Shown: in pieces, positions 8,569-17,181 of the stretch
How positions within the stretch are numbered: position 1 is the first letter of the stretch
Layout of the letters: each line of letters opens with the position of its first letter
Assembly (NCBI GenBank): GCA_035648415.1
Contig: DASRLO010000097.1
Location: 1 to 64,000, forward strand
Reading direction: 5' to 3'
Length of the DNA: 64,000 nucleotides
From: DATARH01 sp035648415
Lineage (GTDB): Bacteria; Pseudomonadota; Alphaproteobacteria; ATCC43930; CGMCC-115725
Position numbers and translations under genes: made by a program
The notes under the pieces: generated by a model
Seen by the model: only the letters and a program-made list of their open reading frames with translations
Databases searched by the model: none
What the model was told of the DNA's origin: nothing

Positions 8569-10584
8569 GTGATGCCCGACGAGCTGGCGCGCCTGGCGCC
8601 CATCCGCTTCGGTCCGGAAACCCTCGGCGACCTCGATGCGGCGGAACGGCGCGAGTGGTGGCTGGGCAATGGCCGCGGCGCCTACGCCGCCGGCCCCCTC
8701 GCGCTGAGCTTGACCCGGCGCTATCACGGGCTCCTCATCGCGCCGGTCGATCCGCCTTTGGGGCGTTCGCTGGTGCTGGCGAAAGCCGACGCGACGCTGA
8801 CCTTGGGCGGCAAGTCCTATTCGCTGTTCACCAATCGCTGGGGTGGCGGGCCGGTCGCGCCGGAAGGCTATCGCGGTCTCGCCGAATTCCACCTCGACGG
8901 CACGATCCCGACCTGGCGGTTCCGCTGCGGCGACGCGGTGGTCGAGCATCGCATCTGGCTGGAGCCGGGCGCCGACACGGTCTACGTGGCCTGGAAGCTG
9001 GAAGGCGAGGGCGATGCCTGGCTCGGGGTCACCTTCCTCGTCAACTGCCGCGACCATCACGGCGAAACCTGGCCGCCCGACTTCAACCCCGAAATCGCCG
9101 CCGAGGGCGCGACACTGAGCGTTGTCGTGCCGTGGCGGTTCACCTTGCGCATCGCCGGAACGGCTGGGCATGTCGAACCGCGTTGGGATTGGTACGCGAA
9201 TTTCGATCTGCCGGTCGAACGCGAGCGCGGCCTCGGCGACCGCGACGCGCATCGCCATGCCGGGGACGGGTTCCTGCCGCTGATTCCGGGGAAATGGGCC
9301 GGCTACGCCGCGAGTCTCGACCCCGCCGCGTCCGCCGATCTCGACGCCGCGCTGGAGCGTCGCCGCGGGGCCGACCGGGCGGTGCTCGAACAGGCGGTCG
9401 CCGCCGATCCGGTCTATGCCGATGCGCCGGGATGGGTGATGCGGCTGGTGCTGGCGGCCGATCTCTTTCGCATCGCCCGGCCGATCCCCGAGGTGCCCGA
9501 CGGGCGCTCGGTGATCGCCGGCTATCCGTGGTTCGGCGATTGGGGCCGCGACACGATGATCTCGCTGCCCGGGCTGTGCCTGGCGACCGGGCGGTTCGAC
9601 GAAGCGCGGCTGATCCTCGAAACCTTCGCCCGCTTTGTCGACGGCGGGATGCTGCCCAACGTGTTTCCCGGCGCCGGCGACCGGCCGGAATACAACACCG
9701 TCGACGCCGCGCTGTGGTACGTCGAGGCGTGGCGCGCCTATGTCGAGGCGACCGGCGACGACGCCGCGCTGAAGCGCGTCTTCCCGGTGCTGGCCTCGAT
9801 CGCCGAGGGCTACACGCGCGGCACCCGCTACGGCATCGCGGTCGATCCCGCCGACGGGCTGGTGCGCGCCGGCGAGCCGGGGGTGCAGCTCACCTGGATG
9901 GACGCGCGGGTCGGCGACTGGGTGGTGACGCCCAGGATGGGCAAGCCGGTCGAGATCAACGCGCTCTGGTACAACGCGCTCGCCGCGCTGGCGGGGCTGG
10001 CCGAGCGGATCGGCGAGGGCGGCGCCACCTATCGGGAGGCCGCCGGCAAGGCAAAGGCCGGGTTCGCGCGCTTTGTCCGCCCGGACGGGCAGGGGCTCTA
10101 CGACGTGATCGACGGGCCGGGCGGCGACGATGCGAGCCTGCGGCCGAACCAGGTTTTCGCCGTGAGCCTTTTCGAAAGCCCGCTCGATGCGGCGCAGCAG
10201 CGCATGGTCGTCGCGGCCTGCGCGCCGCTGGTGACCCCCTATGGGCTGCGCTCGCTGGCGCCGGACGACCCGGCCTATCGCCGGCGGATTACCGGGCCGG
10301 TGCCGGAGCGCGACGGCGCTTACCATCAGGGCACGGTCTGGGCCTTTCTGCTGGGCCACTGGGCGCTGGCGCTGCACCGCGCCCGTGGCGACGCCGCGGC
10401 GGCGCAGGCGGTGCTCGCCGGGATCGAGCCGCACCTCGGCGATGCCGGGCTCGGGCAGATCAGCGAGGTGTTCGACGGCGACCCGCCGCACACCCCGCGC
10501 GGCTGCCCCGCCCAGGCCTGGTCGGTCGCCTGCACGCTCGAAGCCTGGTGGAAACTGGAGCACGCCCGGCGGCGGACCGGCTAG
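8569..10584 (+). CDS. Amylo-alpha-1,6-glucosidase / glycogen debranching enzyme
   Basis: About 671 residues (GTG at 8569 or, one codon later, ATG at 8572). The N-terminal GDE_N-like half (WWLGNGRGAYAAGPLALSLT, RRYHGLLIAPV) is followed by the GDE_C catalytic barrel with AGYPWFGDWGRDTMISLPGL and LTWMDARVGDWVVTPR. These are diagnostic of the GH133-type prokaryotic debranching enzyme that removes alpha-1,6 branches from glycogen-like glucans. It forms a pair with the preceding glucosidase. Its stop at 10584 abuts the convergent SDR gene. Confidence 0.9.
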   Translation: MMPDELARLAPIRFGPETLGDLDAAERREWWLGNGRGAYAAGPLALSLTRRYHGLLIAPVDPPLGRSLVLAKADATLTLGGKSYSLFTNRWGGGPVAPEGYRGLAEFHLDGTIPTWRFRCGDAVVEHRIWLEPGADTVYVAWKLEGEGDAWLGVTFLVNCRDHHGETWPPDFNPEIAAEGATLSVVVPWRFTLRIAGTAGHVEPRWDWYANFDLPVERERGLGDRDAHRHAGDGFLPLIPGKWAGYAASLDPAASADLDAALERRRGADRAVLEQAVAADPVYADAPGWVMRLVLAADLFRIARPIPEVPDGRSVIAGYPWFGDWGRDTMISLPGLCLATGRFDEARLILETFARFVDGGMLPNVFPGAGDRPEYNTVDAALWYVEAWRAYVEATGDDAALKRVFPVLASIAEGYTRGTRYGIAVDPADGLVRAGEPGVQLTWMDARVGDWVVTPRMGKPVEINALWYNALAALAGLAERIGEGGATYREAAGKAKAGFARFVRPDGQGLYDVIDGPGGDDASLRPNQVFAVSLFESPLDAAQQRMVVAACAPLVTPYGLRSLAPDDPAYRRRITGPVPERDGAYHQGTVWAFLLGHWALALHRARGDAAAAQAVLAGIEPHLGDAGLGQISEVFDGDPPHTPRGCPAQAWSVACTLEAWWKLEHARRRTG

Positions 10585-11379
10585 TTACTGCGCCGTCAGT
10601 CCCCCATCGACCACCAGCCCCGCGCCGGTCATGAACCCGGCATCGTCCGAGGCGAGGAACACGATGCCTTTGGCGATGTCGTTGGGCACCCCGAGCCGGC
10701 CGATCGGATGCGTCGACAGCGCCAATTTCTTCGCCGCCTCGGTGTCGTTGGTGCCGTGCGAGCGGGCGCGCGCGGCAAAGGTCTGCTCGCCCATATCGGT
10801 CTGGATCACCCCGGGATGGATCGAATTGACCCGGACGCGGTAGCCCTTGCGGGCGAATTCGAGCGCCGCCGATTTGGTGAACAAGGTTACCCCGCCCTTG
10901 GTCATCGAATAGAGCGGGTCGAGCTGCGAGCCGACCAGCCCGGCGACCGAGGCGAGGTTGACGACGGCGCTGCCGTGCGCGCTGAGTTGCGCCCGCTCGC
11001 GCAGGGCCGGGAGAACCAGCTTGGTGCCGAGAAAGACGCCGGTCATGTTGATCGCCACGAGCCGGTGCCATTCGTCGAGGCTCGCTTCCTCGATGCCCTT
11101 GCCGAAGAACATCCCGGCGTTGTTGACCAGGATGTCGATGCCGCCGAATTTCGCCACCGTGGCGGCGGCGGCGGCATTCCAGTCATCTTCGTGGGTGACA
11201 TCGAGATGGTGGTAGAGAGCGCCGTCGCCGAGCGCCCGCGCCGTTTCGCGGCCGCGCTCGTCGAGCACATCGCCGATCGTGACCTTGGCGCCGGCCTCGA
11301 TCATCAGCCGCGCGGTCTCGGCGCCGATGCCGCGCGCCGCGCCGGAAATCAGCGCCACCTTGCCGTCGAGCCGGTTCAT
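10585..11379 (-). CDS. SDR family oxidoreductase
   Basis: A 264-residue classical short-chain dehydrogenase/reductase. It has the cofactor motif SGAARGIG, acidic GDV after the second strand (suggesting NAD(H)), NNAG, catalytic serine in NLASVAG and the YSMTK active-site pair. Length and layout resemble 3-alpha/20-beta-hydroxysteroid dehydrogenase-like enzymes. The ATG at 11379 is preceded by GAGGGAGG. Substrate unknown. Confidence 0.88.
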   Translation of the reverse strand: MNRLDGKVALISGAARGIGAETARLMIEAGAKVTIGDVLDERGRETARALGDGALYHHLDVTHEDDWNAAAAATVAKFGGIDILVNNAGMFFGKGIEEASLDEWHRLVAINMTGVFLGTKLVLPALRERAQLSAHGSAVVNLASVAGLVGSQLDPLYSMTKGGVTLFTKSAALEFARKGYRVRVNSIHPGVIQTDMGEQTFAARARSHGTNDTEAAKKLALSTHPIGRLGVPNDIAKGIVFLASDDAGFMTGAGLVVDGGLTAQ

Positions 11380-11427
11380 CGTGTTCCTCCCTCTCAGGAT
11401 GTGAAAATGCGCGCATCGATTTTGGCC

Positions 11428-11506
11428 GTCATTGCGAGCGAAGTAATCTCGTTCCGGTGATCTGCTTGTCGAGATTGCCGCGTCGCCTTCGGCTCCTCGC
11501 AATGAC
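11428..11506. repeat. REP-like palindromic repeat, copy A
   Basis: A 79-base intergenic element bounded by inverted arms GTCATTGCGAGCG and CCTCGCAATGAC. A related copy with the same arms lies at 48957-49047 inside the phage element. The arms resemble the abundant palindromic repeats of many alphaproteobacterial genomes. It can fold into a long hairpin between the SDR and VOC genes. Confidence 0.8.
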
Positions 11507-11551
11507 ACGCTCATCGTGGCAAGCTCCGGAAAACCGTCACCGGAGACCATC

Positions 11552-11929
11552 ATGCGGATCGCCCGGCTCGACCACCTCGTGCTGACCGTCGCCGACATCG
11601 CCAAGACCTGCGATTTCTACACGAAGGTTCTCGGCATGGAGGTCGTGCAATTCGGCGAGGGGCGCACAGCGCTGCGCTTCGGCCAGCAGAAGATCAATCT
11701 GCACCCGGCCGACAACATCCCCGGCCTCGTCGCCGGCAGGCCGACCGCGGGCTCGGGCGATTTGTGCTTCATCACCGAGACGCCGATCGCCGAGGTGGTC
11801 GAGCATCTCGGCGCCTGCGGCGTGCCGATCGTCACCGGGCCGGGCCCGCGCGCCGGCGCGATCGGCACGATCCAATCGATCTACGTCCGCGACCCCGACC
11901 GGAACCTGGTCGAGATTTCCAATTATTGA
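11552..11929 (+). CDS. VOC family (glyoxalase/dioxygenase-like) protein
   Basis: A 125-residue single-domain vicinal-oxygen-chelate protein. The strand LDHLVLTVADI supplies the usual first metal histidine, CDFYTKVLGMEV is the classic helix-turn, and the terminal YVRDPDRNLVEISNY carries the metal glutamate. Members include glyoxalase-like and ring-cleaving dioxygenase-like proteins; the substrate is not evident. The ATG at 11552 gives the normal family N-terminus. Confidence 0.88.
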   Translation: MRIARLDHLVLTVADIAKTCDFYTKVLGMEVVQFGEGRTALRFGQQKINLHPADNIPGLVAGRPTAGSGDLCFITETPIAEVVEHLGACGVPIVTGPGPRAGAIGTIQSIYVRDPDRNLVEISNY

Positions 11930-11939
11930 ACCCTACGGC

Positions 11940-12081
11940 GTCATTCCGGGGCGCCGCATGGCGGCGAACCCGGAACCCATGCATACAGGCGATTCAAAAG
12001 AGCATTGGCGTCGGATCACTTAACGACCGGCGGTCCGCTTTCATAGGTTCCGGGTTCGCGGCGGCCGCGCCCCGGAATGAC
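11940..12081. repeat. Second-type palindromic intergenic repeat
   Basis: A 142-base element with inverted ends GTCATTCCGGGGCGCC and GCGCCCCGGAATGAC, plus inner inverted segments built on AACCCGGAACC and GGTTCCGGGTT. It fills the gap between the VOC and enolase-superfamily genes and contains no gene. It differs from the GTCATTGCGAGCG family and resembles the element at 46100-46148. Confidence 0.75.
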
Positions 12082-12102
12082 GACAGGAAAAAGGCGCGTG
12101 GC

Positions 12103-13212
12103 ATGAAGATCGAAAACATCGAGGCCTTCCAGATTCGCTGGTCGCCGGGCGACAAACCGGCGCAGGGCAGCGCCTGGGTGCGCGTCTATTGCGACGACGG
12201 CATTTCCGGGATCGGCGAGGCGTCGCCGATGCTGGGCGGGCTGGCTTCGCTCGGCATCGTCGCCCGCGACATCGCGCCGGCGCTGATCGGCCAGGACCCG
12301 CTCGACCATGCGGTGCTACTCGACACCGCGCTCCACCGGCTGGTCAAGCTCGGTCCCGAGGGCGCGCTGAGCGGCGCGCTGGCGGCGCTCGACATCGCCT
12401 TCTGGGACATCAAGGGCAAGGCGCTGGGCCAGTCGATCTACAAGCTGCTCGGCGGGGCATGGCGAACGAGCCTGCCGTTCTACGCCTCGATCGGCGGCAA
12501 CGGCGAGCGCGGCGTCGACGAGGTGTTGCGCGTCGTCGAAGCGCGGCTGAAGCACCGGCCGGCGGCGGTCAAGATCCGTTTCGACGCCGACCGCACCAAG
12601 GCCGATGTCGACATTCCCGGCGACATCGCCAAGGCCAAGGCGGTGCGCCAGTTGGTCGGCGACGCGTTCCCGCTCGCCTTCGACGCCAATAACGGCTACT
12701 CGGTCGGCGGCGCGATCCGCGTCGGCCGCGCGCTCGAAGAACTCGGCTATTGGTGGTTCGAGGAACCGGTGCAGCATTACCACGTCAAGGCGATGGGCGA
12801 GGTGGCGCGGCGCCTCGACATCACCGTCTCGGCCGGGGAGCAGACCTACACTTTGGCGGGCGTTGCCGATCTGATCGCGGCGGGGGTGCGCATGGTGCAG
12901 CCGGACATCGTCAAGATGGGCGGGATCACCGGGCTGATGCAGTGCCTCGCCCTGTGCCACGCGCACGGCGCCGAGCTGGCGCCGCACCAGACCCAACCGA
13001 CCATCGGCCACATGGCGAGCCTGCACATCGCCGCCTGCCAGAGGGGTGCGACCAAGCCCTGCGAATGGAACGACCCGTCGTCACGCACCCACGCCGTTTT
13101 CGAGAACCCGCCGTTTCCCGCGGACGGATTGTTCCATTTGTCCGCCGAGCCGGGGCTCGGCCTTATCGTCAACGAAGCCGAGCTTGCGAAACGGCGCGTG
13201 CCGATCGCTTGA
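12103..13212 (+). CDS. Mandelate racemase/muconate lactonizing enzyme family protein
   Basis: A 369-residue enolase-superfamily enzyme. The N-terminal capping domain is followed by the barrel with the general-base region AAVKIRFD (KxR type), metal ligands in FDANNGYS, WFEEPV and SAGEQ, and the late HQTQPTIGH segment that places the second base. It probably abstracts a proton alpha to a carboxylate from a sugar acid or related substrate, but the subgroup is not certain. ATG at 12103. Confidence 0.87.
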   Translation: MKIENIEAFQIRWSPGDKPAQGSAWVRVYCDDGISGIGEASPMLGGLASLGIVARDIAPALIGQDPLDHAVLLDTALHRLVKLGPEGALSGALAALDIAFWDIKGKALGQSIYKLLGGAWRTSLPFYASIGGNGERGVDEVLRVVEARLKHRPAAVKIRFDADRTKADVDIPGDIAKAKAVRQLVGDAFPLAFDANNGYSVGGAIRVGRALEELGYWWFEEPVQHYHVKAMGEVARRLDITVSAGEQTYTLAGVADLIAAGVRMVQPDIVKMGGITGLMQCLALCHAHGAELAPHQTQPTIGHMASLHIAACQRGATKPCEWNDPSSRTHAVFENPPFPADGLFHLSAEPGLGLIVNEAELAKRRVPIA

Positions 13213-13222
13213 GGAGAACGCG

Positions 13223-13429
13223 ATGCCGGATGCCTTGTCGAGCGACGCCGAAATTATCGCCGCGGCTTATGCGCAGCGGGTGATGGATTTGTTCAAGGTC
13301 TTCGTGGAAGCGGTCGCCACCGGCGAGCCGGACCGGGATGCGGTCATCCGCTTCAAACGCGGGCTGGTGTCGGCGCAGCGCGTGCGCGACCTGGCGCTCG
13401 ACGCAGCCAAGGAGCCGGGCGCCGCCTAG
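13223..13429 (+). CDS. Small hypothetical helical protein
   Basis: A 68-residue mostly helical protein beginning ten bases after the enolase-superfamily gene, with a GAGGAGA ribosome site. It has the coding signature of a real gene (strong RBS, tight spacing), but no motif is recognised. It may be co-expressed with the upstream enzyme or be an independent small cytosolic protein. Confidence 0.6.
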   Translation: MPDALSSDAEIIAAAYAQRVMDLFKVFVEAVATGEPDRDAVIRFKRGLVSAQRVRDLALDAAKEPGAA

Positions 13430-13433
13430 CGGT

Positions 13434-14102
13434 CTACTCGTCCACCGACATCGCCACGATCATGCTGAGCTGCGACAGCGGCCGGCCGCTCTCGCCGGCC
13501 CAGGCGTTGAAGCGGGCCTGGGCCGCGGCGCGGTCGGCGCGGTTCTTCGGCGGCGGCATCTCGGCCCAGCGCTTCAAGCCGGTGACGACCGATTGCGACA
13601 AGACGAACGTGTCCCGGCCGACCATCCGCAGGAACATCGGCCCGGAATTGCCGCCCATCTGGCTGAACCGCGCCGCGAGCGCCTCCCACAAACCGACGAT
13701 ATTGCCGCCCGGCCAAGTACTGACCCAGGCGCCGAAGCTGCCGAACTCCTCGGCGGCGAGCATCGCGGCGGCATTGTCGCGCACCGCTTTGAGCTTGCCC
13801 CAATGGCGGATCAGACGCGCGTCGGCCAGCAGCTTTTCCATCGCCTCGTCGGACATCGCCCGCACCCGGCGCGGGTCGAACCCCTCGAACACCTCCTCGA
13901 AGGCGGGCCATTTGGCGTCGACGACGCTGTGCCTCAGCCCGGCGCGGAAGATGCGCAACGACATCTGAGACAGGTAGCGGTCGTCCGGGGTCGCGGCCAG
14001 TTCGGCGGCCGATTTCGGCTGCGGCAGCCGCGCGTCGAGCGCCGCCGCGCCATGCCGCGTGCGCGCCGCGTCGAGAATGGTGGCGAAGGGCGTGGCGGCC
14101 AT
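13434..14102 (-). CDS. DNA-3-methyladenine glycosylase I family protein
   Basis: A 222-residue Tag-like base-excision protein. The core LSQMSLRIFRAGLRHSVV, EVFEGFDPRRVRAMS and RLIRHWGKLKAVRDNAAAM follows the family pattern of an iFrAG helix followed by the lesion-binding region. The canonical zinc-snap residues at both ends of E. coli Tag are not apparent, so it is a divergent member. Its neighbour is another DNA glycosylase, so the pair forms an alkylation-repair unit. Confidence 0.78.
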   Translation of the reverse strand: MAATPFATILDAARTRHGAAALDARLPQPKSAAELAATPDDRYLSQMSLRIFRAGLRHSVVDAKWPAFEEVFEGFDPRRVRAMSDEAMEKLLADARLIRHWGKLKAVRDNAAAMLAAEEFGSFGAWVSTWPGGNIVGLWEALAARFSQMGGNSGPMFLRMVGRDTFVLSQSVVTGLKRWAEMPPPKNRADRAAAQARFNAWAGESGRPLSQLSMIVAMSVDE

Positions 14103-14115
14103 TCGCGGCCTCCTG

Positions 14116-15021
14116 TCAGTAGGCCGATGCCGGGGGTGTGGGACCGAGATCGATCTCGGCGACCTGGAATTTCTCGCGCAGGCGCATCAGGCGGTAGCCG
14201 AGACCGAGATAGGCGCCGCATTCGGCACGCGCGGCGATGAATTCCTGCGGGGTCGTGTCGTGCCGTTCGCGCAAATGGGCGACGACGACAGAATCGACCG
14301 GGATGCGGCTGAAATCCTGCAGCAGCATCCGGCAGTGCGCGGCGGCGTAGGGGCCGATGCCCTTGAGGCCGAGAAGGTAATCGTGGTCGAGCCGCCGCGC
14401 GTCGCCCTGGCCCTCGGCGTCGATGACGCTGTCGTCGAGCATCCGCCGGGTCGTCGCCGCGACGACCGGCGCTCGGAAGCCGAGCTTGGCGATGCGGCGC
14501 AGGCGCTCCTCGCCATAATCGATCAGCGCTTCGGGAAGCGGAAACGCGCCGCCGCCGGGTTCGGCGACGAGGGCGGCGGTCATCCGGCAAGTGCCCGACC
14601 AGCTGGTGTTGACGGTGAGGATCGTCTTGACGAAATCCTCGTAAAAGGTTGAGCAGCGCAGCAGCCTGCCGCCGCCGCGCGCGATCAGTTGCACCTCGTC
14701 GGCAAAGCCGGCGCACAGCGCTGCGATCGCCGCCTGCGGGTCCCAGTCGGCCGAGACCCAGCGCCCGACCCGGCGCAGCATCTCCGCGGTGTCGGCGCCG
14801 GAAAATCCGTCGCCCGCGACCGCGAGCGTTGTCGCGTCGCGCTGGCCGACGGCGATCGCGCATCGCCGGCCGGCGATGCGCTCGGCATGCGACAGCGTGC
14901 CGGTCTTACCGTCCCAGCGCCACGGTTCGAGATGGACCCAGCCATGGCTGGCGACGGTGAGACGGAGATCGATCGGCCAGGCCAGCTCCAGCAGAGCCTC
15001 GCCGCCGTGTCCCTGGCTCAC
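14116..15021 (-). CDS. HhH-GPD DNA glycosylase (AlkA-like)
   Basis: A 301-residue helix-hairpin-helix base-excision glycosylase. The HhH motif LLGLKGIGPYAAAHCRMLL is followed by the catalytic aspartate in SRIPVDSVVVAHL. This arrangement is typical of 3-methyladenine glycosylase II-type enzymes that remove alkylated bases. The GTG start overlaps the stop of the upstream sulfhydrylase gene as GTGA, so expression is coupled. Many longer frames extend upstream in the same phase, but the overlap start is best supported. Confidence 0.82.
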   Translation of the reverse strand: MSQGHGGEALLELAWPIDLRLTVASHGWVHLEPWRWDGKTGTLSHAERIAGRRCAIAVGQRDATTLAVAGDGFSGADTAEMLRRVGRWVSADWDPQAAIAALCAGFADEVQLIARGGGRLLRCSTFYEDFVKTILTVNTSWSGTCRMTAALVAEPGGGAFPLPEALIDYGEERLRRIAKLGFRAPVVAATTRRMLDDSVIDAEGQGDARRLDHDYLLGLKGIGPYAAAHCRMLLQDFSRIPVDSVVVAHLRERHDTTPQEFIAARAECGAYLGLGYRLMRLREKFQVAEIDLGPTPPASAY

Positions 15022-16313
15022 GCCGCGGCGAGCGCCTGGTCGAGGTCGGCGAGAATGTCCTCCTCGTGCTCGAGGCCGATCGAGAGCCGCACATAACCGT
15101 CGGTGACGCCGGTCTGGAGCTGCTCTTCCGGCGTCAGCTGCGAATGGGTGGTCGAGGCGGGATGGATCGCCAGCGAGCGCGCGTCGCCGATATTGGCGAC
15201 GTGGTAGAACATCTTGAGCGCGTCGATAAAGCGGCGACCGGACTCCATCCCGCCGTTCAGCTCGAACCCGACCAGCGCGCCGTAGCCGCCCTTCAGATGG
15301 GCATCGGCCCGCCGCTTGGCTTCGCCGGTCATCAGGCTGGGGTGGATGACCTTGCTGACCTTGGCGTGCTCCTTGAGATGACGGGCCACGGCGTTGGCGT
15401 TGGCGCACTGGACGCGCATGCGCAGCGGCAGGGTCTCCAGCCCCTGGATGTGCAGGAACGAGTTGAACGGGCTCGCCGCCGCGCCGATATCGCGCAACAG
15501 CGTGACCCGCGCCTTGATGATGTAGGCGACGGGACCCATCGGCTTCACCGCCTGGGTCCATACCGCGCCGTGATAGGAGGGGTCGGGCTGGTTCAGCAAC
15601 GGGAAGCGGTCGGCGTGCTGCTCCCAGTCGAAATTGCCGCCGTCGACGATGATGCCGCCGATCGAGGTGCCGTGCCCGCCGATGTATTTCGTCGTCGAAT
15701 GCATGACGATCGCGGCGCCGTGGTCGAGCGGCCGGCAGATCACCGGGGACGACGTGTTGTCCATGATCAGCGGTACGCCCAGTTCGCGGCCGATCTTGGC
15801 GACTTCGGCGATGGGGAACACTTCGAGCTTCGGGTTGGGCAGCGTCTCGGCGTAGTAGCAGCGCGTCTTGGCGTCGGTCGCGCGACGGAAGTTTTCCGGG
15901 TCGCTGGGATCGACAAAGCGCACCTCGATCCCCATCGTGCGCTGCATCGTATGCAGGAACAGGTTCCACGTGCCGCCGTACAAATTCGTCGAGCTGACGA
16001 AATTGTCGCCGGCTTGGGTGATGTTGTTGACCGCGAAGAGCGAAGCGGCCTGGCCCGACGAGACCGCGAGCGCGGCGACCCCGCCTTCGAGCTGGGCGAC
16101 GCGCTGCTCCAGCACGTCGCTGGTCGGGCTCATGATGCGGGTGTAGATGTTGCCGAGCTCCTTCAGCCCGAACAGGTTCGAGGCGTGCTCGGTATCGCGG
16201 AACTGAAAGCTGGTGGTCTGGTAGATCGGCACGGCGACGGCGGTGGTCGTGGGGTCGCTGCGGTAGCCGGCATGCAGGACGATGGTTTCCGGGTGCTTGC
16301 TTTCGGTCGGCAT
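15018..16313 (-). CDS. O-acetylhomoserine (thiol)-lyase / cysteine synthase family
   Basis: A 431-residue PLP-dependent Cys/Met metabolism enzyme, of the length typical of O-acetylhomoserine sulfhydrylases. The PLP lysine lies in VMHSTTKYIGGHGTSIGG, with LFGLKELGNIYTRIMSPTSD at the phosphate-binding side and HPASTTHSQL toward the C-terminus. It probably makes homocysteine or methionine precursors from O-acetylhomoserine and sulfide. It is the first gene of a three-gene minus-strand unit with two DNA glycosylases. Confidence 0.9.
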   Translation of the reverse strand: MPTESKHPETIVLHAGYRSDPTTTAVAVPIYQTTSFQFRDTEHASNLFGLKELGNIYTRIMSPTSDVLEQRVAQLEGGVAALAVSSGQAASLFAVNNITQAGDNFVSSTNLYGGTWNLFLHTMQRTMGIEVRFVDPSDPENFRRATDAKTRCYYAETLPNPKLEVFPIAEVAKIGRELGVPLIMDNTSSPVICRPLDHGAAIVMHSTTKYIGGHGTSIGGIIVDGGNFDWEQHADRFPLLNQPDPSYHGAVWTQAVKPMGPVAYIIKARVTLLRDIGAAASPFNSFLHIQGLETLPLRMRVQCANANAVARHLKEHAKVSKVIHPSLMTGEAKRRADAHLKGGYGALVGFELNGGMESGRRFIDALKMFYHVANIGDARSLAIHPASTTHSQLTPEEQLQTGVTDGYVRLSIGLEHEEDILADLDQALAAA

Positions 16314-16415
16314 CTGGGGCTCCGTGGGGCAAGGGTGCGGCGCACTTTGCCACGCGGCGTCTTCCGGCGTAAGGGCGATACCGGTCTTTGGGAGTAAGGG
16401 CGATATGGAGAGCCG

Positions 16416-16652
16416 GTGAAGCCGCTGACGGTCTGGGCGTCGATTGCGGGCGCGGCGATCATCGTGGCGATCGTCGTTGCGGTCGCAATCGTCAATTGGG
16501 ACAGCGTGGGTAATTCGGGGATCAGCCTCAATGGCTGGATCGCGCTGTTTTTGGGCGTCACGGCCACCTTGGCGGTCGGCGTCGGGCTGATGGCGCTCGT
16601 CTTTATCAGCAGCCGCCGCGGCTATGACGAACCGCCGAGCAAAGACCCTTAA
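16416..16652 (+). CDS. Small membrane protein, two TM segments
   Basis: A 78-residue protein starting at GTG 16416. It has two predicted membrane helices (IAGAAIIVAIVVAVAIV and ALFLGVTATLAVGVGLMALV) and a short charged C-tail. No family is recognised. It lies between the divergent sulfhydrylase gene and the XRE regulator. Confidence 0.6.
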   Translation: MKPLTVWASIAGAAIIVAIVVAVAIVNWDSVGNSGISLNGWIALFLGVTATLAVGVGLMALVFISSRRGYDEPPSKDP

Positions 16653-16696
16653 CGGCTCCGCCATCCGGGAATGCCGCTTGCCGCCCCTACGTTTCA

Positions 16697-17164
16697 ATGG
16701 TAGTGGCGCGCCTTCGCAATCGGGGGAAAGCATTCTTGAAACCGTCGAAACCCAAGGAAAGTGGCCCGCGTTACGGGCGCGGCACCGGTATTCCGAACCC
16801 GATCGACGTGCACGTCGGCAAGCGCGTCCGCATGCGCCGGCTGTTTCTCGGCATGAACCAGGAAACCTTGGCGAACGCGCTGGGGCTCACCTTTCAGCAG
16901 GTCCAGAAATACGAGGGCGGGGCTAATCGGGTCAGCGCCTCGCGCCTGTCGGAAATGGCCGAAATCCTCGGCGTGCCGATCTCGTTCTTTTACGGCGATT
17001 TGCAGCAGGGGGACACAACGCCGCAGGAGCAGGAGGCGCGGGAGCGCATGGAGCGGCCCGAAACCATTGAGCTGATCCGCCTCTACTACGCGATCCCGGA
17101 TTTGGAAGTCCGCCAAAAATTCCTCGACATGGTGAAGGCGGCGGCTGGAGGGGGGAAGCGCTAG
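16697..17164 (+). CDS. XRE-family transcriptional regulator
   Basis: A 155-residue helix-turn-helix protein with the DNA-binding region VGKRVRMRRLFLGMNQETLA and QQVQKYEGGANRVSASRLSE at about residues 40-90, and a helical C-terminus. The layout matches the alphaproteobacterial SinR/PraR-like group. A paralogue is encoded at 21032-21460. Targets are unknown; it lies just upstream of a convergent sugar-nucleotide epimerase gene. Confidence 0.87.
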   Translation: MVVARLRNRGKAFLKPSKPKESGPRYGRGTGIPNPIDVHVGKRVRMRRLFLGMNQETLANALGLTFQQVQKYEGGANRVSASRLSEMAEILGVPISFFYGDLQQGDTTPQEQEARERMERPETIELIRLYYAIPDLEVRQKFLDMVKAAAGGGKR

Positions 17165-17181
17165 GTTTCCCCCCGGCGGGC